Below, in pieces: positions 41,408-43,954 of a stretch of 43,954 nucleotides of DNA. Source of the DNA: Pseudomonadota bacterium (GTDB lineage Bacteria > Pseudomonadota > Gammaproteobacteria > Steroidobacterales > Woeseiaceae); the NCBI GenBank assembly GCA_022572185.1, contig JACZWL010000027.1, positions 1-43,954 of the forward strand, given 5' to 3'. The notes below the pieces were generated by a model. The model ran no database searches, was not told the origin of the DNA, and saw nothing but the letters and a program-made list of their open reading frames with translations. A program made the translations under genes and the position numbers. Position 1 is the first letter of the stretch, and each line of letters starts with the position of its first letter.

Positions 41408-43357
41408 TCATAGAGCAGCCTGGGAATTGACGGCCGCTGTTTCGGCAACATGGATCAAGTCTGCTACAGTGCGAGCCCCAATCTTCTGCATGACATGCCC
41501 GCGATGCACCTTGACTGTTTTCTCGCTAATCCCCAGCGTACCGGCAATTTGTTTATTCCGCAGGCCCTTGACGACCAGATCCATGATCTCAATCTCGCGC
41601 GGGGTGAGCTTCCCAACCTTCTCTTGTGCCACCATGAGCTGCATTTTTTGCTCCCATGCCACACGACTATTCTTTGTAGCGAGCGCGACCGCATGTAACA
41701 ACCTTTTTTCATCGATAGGCTTTGACAGGAAATCCGAAGCACCTTCCTTCATTGCACGCACGCCACTTGCGGTGTCACCGCCACCCGTGATGAAGATCAT
41801 GGGCAGGTTGCATGTGCGGTTCTTGATATCGTTCTGCAGGTCGAGGCCCGATGCCCCAGGCATGTGCAAGTCCACCAAAATGCAACCGACTCCGACGTAT
41901 TCTTCACTTCGCTGGAATTCCTCCGCACTTGCATATGACTCCACCTCATAACCGGCGGAGCGGATCAACCGACCCAAGGACTTGCGAATCGACACGTCAT
42001 CATCGACGATGAAAACCATTCCCTTATGCAAAACGTCCGGTTCTAACTCACGCGTCTGCCGGGCTGCGGGAATAGCGACGCGTTTCGCGGGCATGGGCAG
42101 GGTGATGTAGAATGTGGCACCAGGACCTCGGTTATTCTTCGCCCATAACCGGCCACCAACGTTCTGCAGTATCGACTTCGAAACGGCGAGTCCCATCCCC
42201 ATCCCTTTTTCTTTTGTGGTGAAAAAAGGCTTCAAAAGGTTCCGATACGGCTCGTTTTTGAAACCGGTGCCGCTGTCCTTGATAGAAATTTCCACTGCGT
42301 TCGATTTTAGGTGACTTGTGCGGATCAGGACACGTCGATCCGGCGGATCGCGCTTCGCCGTTGCATCAATAGCATTCGTCAGGAGGTTGAAAAATACCTG
42401 TTGCAGCTGGATGGGATCGCAGGACACCATGGGGAGCGCGGGATCAAGTTCCATATTTACATGTAACTGGTTCATAATCAGCTGGCTTCGCAGCAGGGTC
42501 TCGGTGTCGACAATGAGCTTATTGATATCGACAAATTCAATGTGATATTTTCTGCGCTCCGACAGGGATCTAAGCCTTCGAATCACCTCCGCTGCTCGTT
42601 TCGCATCGTCAATTACATCTGAGATGGACTCGATCGTTTCTTCAGAGATGGCAGCAGAGGGGGTCATCTGATGCTGCATTGCTTGGGCGTTGGCCAGGAT
42701 CGCTGTGAGCGGCTGATTCAGCTCATGGGCCAACGAAGCAGAAATTTCTCCCAGCATGTTAACGCGGCTAACATGTGAAAGCTCTTCCAGGCTCCGTCTG
42801 CTACGCTCCTCCGCGCGCTTGATATCGCTTATGTCACGCAGAAAAACCGTCATCGTTGTGGTGCCGTTATGCACAACTCTGGAAATTGTTGCTCTTGCCG
42901 GAAACGTCGTACCGTCTTTTCTTCGGCCTGCGATCTCGCCGCGCCGATCCATCAACCGGCTCTCGGATTCTGAGCGCTCAAATTCTTGCACATAGGCACC
43001 ATGAGCCGCTCTGAACTGACGAGGCAGGAGTATATCCAGCGGTCGTCCGATGACCTCCTGATGACTGTAGCCGAAGACATGTTGCGCGCCCTGATTGAAG
43101 CGGACGATATGTTGATTTCGATCAATTGAAATGATGGCGTCGGCTGCGATGTCGATAATTTCGGAAAGCAGCGTGTAATCCTGCAAGAGTTCGTCGAACT
43201 TGATTTGCAGGTCCTTTGCTTCTGTTTCTATACGTGCGCCGGATGCGCTACGCTGCGCTGCGGTCAGCTGGCGACGGAGTGATCGCAGTTCGTCGATCAA
43301 TTGCTGTTTGGTTTTGCGGGCGTGGTTGCCATGGGCTTTTTGCTCACCGCCGCTCAA
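41408..43357 (-). CDS. FixL-FixJ-like fusion: PAS histidine kinase with receiver and LuxR-type HTH
   Basis: This protein has at least 649 residues; the TTG at 43357 is a provisional start because the sequence just upstream changes character. Domains: short coiled coil, PAS (~62-180), HisKA with SLAHELNQPLTA (His211), ATPase (NLLTNAID, KDSGTGF, GMGMGLAVSKSI), receiver (~445-560, Asp496 in ILVDLHMPGASG, Lys in LSKPID), LuxR/FixJ-type HTH (~583-640, LTPREIEIMDLVVKGLRNKQ, ISEKTVKVHRGHVMQKI). FixL and FixJ are usually separate; here kinase and DNA-binding regulator are one chain. The PAS segment LLPRQFRAAHGAYVQEF places His119 where FixL has its heme His, so oxygen or redox sensing is possible. 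No membrane segment is seen. Confidence 0.9.
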   Translation of the reverse strand: MSGGEQKAHGNHARKTKQQLIDELRSLRRQLTAAQRSASGARIETEAKDLQIKFDELLQDYTLLSEIIDIAADAIISIDRNQHIVRFNQGAQHVFGYSHQEVIGRPLDILLPRQFRAAHGAYVQEFERSESESRLMDRRGEIAGRRKDGTTFPARATISRVVHNGTTTMTVFLRDISDIKRAEERSRRSLEELSHVSRVNMLGEISASLAHELNQPLTAILANAQAMQHQMTPSAAISEETIESISDVIDDAKRAAEVIRRLRSLSERRKYHIEFVDINKLIVDTETLLRSQLIMNQLHVNMELDPALPMVSCDPIQLQQVFFNLLTNAIDATAKRDPPDRRVLIRTSHLKSNAVEISIKDSGTGFKNEPYRNLLKPFFTTKEKGMGMGLAVSKSILQNVGGRLWAKNNRGPGATFYITLPMPAKRVAIPAARQTRELEPDVLHKGMVFIVDDDVSIRKSLGRLIRSAGYEVESYASAEEFQRSEEYVGVGCILVDLHMPGASGLDLQNDIKNRTCNLPMIFITGGGDTASGVRAMKEGASDFLSKPIDEKRLLHAVALATKNSRVAWEQKMQLMVAQEKVGKLTPREIEIMDLVVKGLRNKQIAGTLGISEKTVKVHRGHVMQKIGARTVADLIHVAETAAVNSQAAL

Positions 43358-43408
43358 ACTTGGACAGGTGTGGCGAGTGTAAGTGGTATTAAACTTTGTT
43401 TGCTTAGC

Positions 43409-43954
43409 ATGATTTGGCTTGCTGCTTTCCGAATTTTAATTCCTGGCTCATCAAAAGAAACAAATAATTTTGATACTGTAAATTACGCAATACAAAATTT
43501 ACCTTATATTTCACAAACCATGGATGTATTAACTGGCAACAGAGCTTTAGTCTTGGATCGTATTTTTAATTATGGTTTTATTCATACTAGATTAATAGAG
43601 TTTTCATTGGGAGGAATGGGGTGGAATGTGTTATGGCCACCAAAAATATTTTTTTCAATTGCAGATTACTTATTAATTTTTTCTTTCATCGGGTTACTTT
43701 TGTATTTGATAAAACGAAAATCAATAATAGATATTAACCTCAAAAGAGGACATTTCATAATAATTATATCCTCAATAATTATTATGTTAGGAATTGTTTT
43801 TTACAACTGGACTTTTACTCAAGTCGGGCTTGCAAGATACACGTTTCCAATAATAGTAAGTTTTGGAATTTTACTTTCTTTGGGTTGGTATGTTTTGGTA
43901 AATAAGAAACGATTTCTCAAACCTTTACTATTGATTCCTTTGATATTTCTATTC
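43409..43954 (+). CDS. Polytopic membrane protein, partial, in AT-rich DNA
   Basis: The plus strand is open from ATG 43409 (and in frame from ATG 43331, inside the GC-richer part) to the window end, at least 182 residues. Four to five hydrophobic segments are visible (FFSIADYLLIFSFIGLLLYL, IIISSIIIMLGIVFYNW, RYTFPIIVSFGILLSLGW). The QVGLARYTFPIIVSFGILL part resembles the C-terminal half of GT-C/DUF2142-like membrane glycosyltransferase-related proteins. Codon use is strongly A/T-ending, unlike every other gene here. The true start is uncertain because the join falls near 43385. Confidence 0.6.
   Translation, partial: MIWLAAFRILIPGSSKETNNFDTVNYAIQNLPYISQTMDVLTGNRALVLDRIFNYGFIHTRLIEFSLGGMGWNVLWPPKIFFSIADYLLIFSFIGLLLYLIKRKSIIDINLKRGHFIIIISSIIIMLGIVFYNWTFTQVGLARYTFPIIVSFGILLSLGWYVLVNKKRFLKPLLLIPLIFLF

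Noticed and set aside
1-43954. CRISPR array, tRNA or rRNA genes, prophage
   Set aside because: No regularly spaced repeats, no cloverleaf or rRNA-like stretches and no phage structural genes were seen on reading the window.

Overview
Composition (about 53% GC until position ~43,385), many signal peptides, lipoboxes and outer-membrane barrels, and family content (MipA/OmpV, AsmA, NhaA, DUF3108 beside a purN remnant, DUF3604, DUF1254, DUF3313) point to a Gram-negative gammaproteobacterium, probably marine or sediment-dwelling. No tRNA, rRNA or CRISPR array was seen. Genus is not assignable by eye.

Layout. 1-3.2 kb: partial lipoprotein, amino-acid-type binding protein, decayed integrase and a MipA/OmpV protein fused to a second barrel, all on the minus strand. 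3.3-3.6 kb: copy A of a ~280-bp element that reads as palindrome, short transcript, terminator. 3.6-8.5 kb: large AsmA-family protein and two small envelope proteins. 8.5-9.4 kb: decayed DNA with a PqiC fragment and a 77-bp repeat. 9.4-14 kb: barrel protein, two alpha/beta hydrolases, a 41-residue ORF and a lipoprotein/outer-membrane protein. 14-24 kb: compact seven-gene minus-strand cluster whose products are all exported (DUF3604, an alkyl-sulfatase-like protein without most metal ligands, DUF1254 lipoprotein, four barrel-type proteins). 24-30 kb: two lipoprotein hydrolases, DUF3313 and glycine-zipper pair, several pseudogene fragments, a 140-bp repeat pair. 30-37.5 kb: purN remnant, DUF3108, hemolysin-III protein, NhaA, copy B of the element, a nonsense-bearing pentapeptide-type pseudogene, large MscS-family channel. 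38-43.4 kb: hybrid kinase, integrase remnant, single-domain receiver, and a FixL-like kinase fused to a FixJ-like regulator. 43.4 kb to end: abruptly AT-rich DNA encoding part of a membrane protein, probably a chimeric join.

How it may work together. Most genes concern the cell envelope and its stress (outer-membrane barrels, lipid hydrolases, AsmA, mechanosensitive channel, Na+/H+ antiport). A palindrome of the form GGACYWWRGTCC recurs at six intergenic places, with a weaker version just upstream of the receiver gene beside the FixL-FixJ fusion. The most novel proposal is a small regulon in which this one-polypeptide sensor-regulator acts through the palindrome on envelope genes and on two copies of a terminator-ended, sRNA-like element. 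The regulator-site link is inference. The repeats, palindromes and terminators are directly visible.
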